DNA of 22,103 bases from contig JBBBWG010003559.1 in NCBI GenBank assembly GCA_037176905.1, positions 72,055 through 94,157 of the forward strand. Direction: 5' to 3'. Below are positions 20,385 through 22,103 of this stretch, piece by piece. The position numbers and the translations under genes are program-made. The notes below the pieces were generated by a model, which was not told the origin of the DNA, made no database searches, and worked only from the letters and a program-made list of their open reading frames with translations. Each line of letters starts with the position of its first letter. Position 1 is the stretch's first letter. The DNA comes from Azolla pinnata. Taxonomy: Eukaryota > Streptophyta > Polypodiopsida > Salviniales > Salviniaceae.

Positions 20385-22103
20385 CAACACGGTCCTCAAT
20401 GAACCTTGCACTACTGTTGTGCTTTCGAACACAATTAGTCACCTTGTGATATACGTGTTTTGACCCACAGCCACCAGATGATCTTTTGTCTACATAGTAA
20501 AGTAATCGTAAGACATAAATTGGAAATGGAAGACCTTCAGTGACATGGTTAGCAATCTCTTTTGTATTGCAGCAGATGGAAGCAAAAACATCCCGATCAG
20601 GTCAAGATTTGATGTGCTAGACCCCAATTTGATACGAATCAGTGACTTAAGGTTCCTTCAACTCCAATTTGATGTTTTTGCAAATTAATGATCTGTGCTA
20701 TCCTCTGCATACAGAAAAAATCCAGCTCCATTATATATTGAGAACAATCTTTGCTTTAAAAGTACTTTATAAATTGGAAACACTCTCTGACATGCAATCT
20801 AGAATATAATCATCAACTCAGTTCATGTGTTGCATGCAAGCAAGTTTTGATGCTTCCTTGGTATAGGACTACCATCTACAACAAATTGAATTTTTACCTG
20901 TAGATGAGGAGAACAAGACCAACCCTACAAGTGTTAACTGATGAGGCTTTTGTGTATAATAGTAAAAACTTGAGGCATGCAATGCACATATTTGAGAGAA
21001 AGCTTGATTTCATTACCGTGATTAGCAACAATCATTCTTTTAGCTGTAGATGTAAGGAAAGCAGAAGTTCGCTCGATCGTTCTCATTTGCTCTCTATGAA
21101 CTGAGCCCGGATCTTTGTATGGTAATACTCATACAGGATTGTATTAATACACCTATCCTCCAATGATTACCCATCCGTTGTTAATGGTTTTGACTGTGAC
21201 AGAAAGCTTTCATCGCATGACTGTTCATCTTCATGAATATTGGGGATTTTGGGAAAAACAATGGCATTGCAGGACTCCAAGCCATACTCTGAGAACACTA
21301 CAGATCTTCCGACGATCTGTAACAAAACTGACGGAATGCAAAGAATTTTAGTTTGCCGGTCAAAACGCTTCAGGTTTCCTAGTTGATTATTGATTACGGA
21401 ATTTCCAGAAATGCAGAAATGAATAGAAATCAAAACATATAAGCATCAAATCATGGAATTATAAAGAGTAACGCAGAAGCTAAGGGTTTTCAATCTTTCT
21501 GATCATTCCGTTTCTTTCAGTCCAACATAAATTTTAGGGTTTTCAGCCAGAATAATTAGACAGAGACCAGAGCAGGAGAAGTCAAACACAGCCATCGCGC
21601 AGAAAAGACCAGCAGAAAATATCAAATTCGGAGCAATATTGATTCTTTTTTTGTTTGTGGTTGCGTGAAGGTTTCGGAAAATACGCAGAACCAGGCAGAG
21701 GAGGATCAATTATCCGCAAGCATACAAATTGACGGAACTACGGAACGAAACGGTTTTCAGCCAACCGGAAATTCTGGAAGCCGTCCAGGGCTTCAGAAAT
21801 CGCACAGGGAAGGCATAGAAGCAGGTGAAAATCACCAGCGCCGGTGGAGAAGAACGAGAAAAAGAGAGGGAGAAAGGGAGCAGGGATGGAATGCGAGCGA
21901 TCAGACCTGGGGGTTTCCGCTGGCGAAAGGAATTCCGAGGTTGGAGGAAGCGGAAGAAAAGGACGGGGGAATTTGTGGCTCGAACAACGTAAATTTCGAG
22001 AGAAGAAGAAGAAGAAGGAAACGCAGTTACCGGCAAGGGGAGAGGGAAGAAACGCCATCGCTACTGCGAAACGGATGAAGAAACGCCGTTTCGAGAGAAG
22101 AAG
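20385..22103 (-). promoter_or_regulatory. Probable 5' UTR, leader intron and promoter of the zinc-finger gene
   Basis: No coding family was recognised here. From 20385 to about 21650 the DNA is AT-rich and could be a leader intron; a possible acceptor on the minus strand is TACTATGTAG near 20490. From about 21700 to 22080 base composition turns GC-richer and CT-rich on the minus strand, as in a plant transcription start region and leader. It contains possible donors (GCCG|GTAACTG near 22030 and CCCAG|GTCTGA near 21908). A short upstream ATG frame starting MAFLPSPLAG (22058) is low in complexity and may be leader. The true start site is not determined. Confidence 0.45.
21534..21542 (-). promoter_or_regulatory. 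Telo-box motif
   Basis: The minus strand reads AAACCCTAA, an exact telo-box, in the presumed leader/promoter of the zinc-finger gene. Telo-boxes are common in 5' regions of plant genes. Whether this one is functional is unknown. Confidence 0.5.

Noticed and set aside
21665..22078. An Arg/Glu-rich open frame on the + strand
   Set aside because: It is the opposite strand of a CT-rich leader, has no ATG at its start, and its composition follows the GA-rich tract.

Overview
This window is nuclear DNA from a land plant. It is AT-rich overall, its genes are split by GT-AG introns of about 70 bp to 3.1 kb, and all three genes belong to plant families. The lineage is not resolved. The protein sequences look somewhat diverged from familiar flowering-plant versions, which could suggest a non-flowering or early-diverging plant, but this is only an impression. 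There are no bacterial-type operons, no CRISPR array, and no RNA gene that I could recognise.

Layout. (1) From about 466 to 9408 on the + strand lie the last 21 coding exons of a Trithorax-type histone H3 lysine methyltransferase of the ATX3/4/5 class. The visible order is a Cys-rich region, PHD, a second PHD, extended PHD, SET and post-SET. The N-terminal PWWP part lies before the window. Its intron 4 holds a 42-bp tandem repeat carrying a plant-telomere-like motif. Its 3.1-kb intron 8 holds a decayed LINE retrotransposon in antisense. (2) From 9409 to 11027 is an intergenic region dominated by about 560 bp of TACA/CA-type simple repeats, followed by a TTC-rich pyrimidine tract. (3) From 11028 to 15175 on the + strand is a complete five-exon gene for the cap-binding translation factor eIF4E (216 aa). 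(4) From 15176 to 17225 is a convergent intergenic region with no recognisable gene. (5) From 17226 to 20384 on the - strand is a three-exon gene (457 aa) for a conserved plant protein with an N-terminal C2H2 finger and a RING-like Cys/His cluster assembled across a splice junction. Its promoter and leader probably occupy 20385-22103.

The three genes act in chromatin marking, translation initiation and an unassigned zinc-finger role. Nothing in the sequence ties them into one pathway. They look like ordinary neighbouring plant genes. The more unusual material is in the introns and intergenic DNA, plus one substituted tryptophan position in eIF4E.
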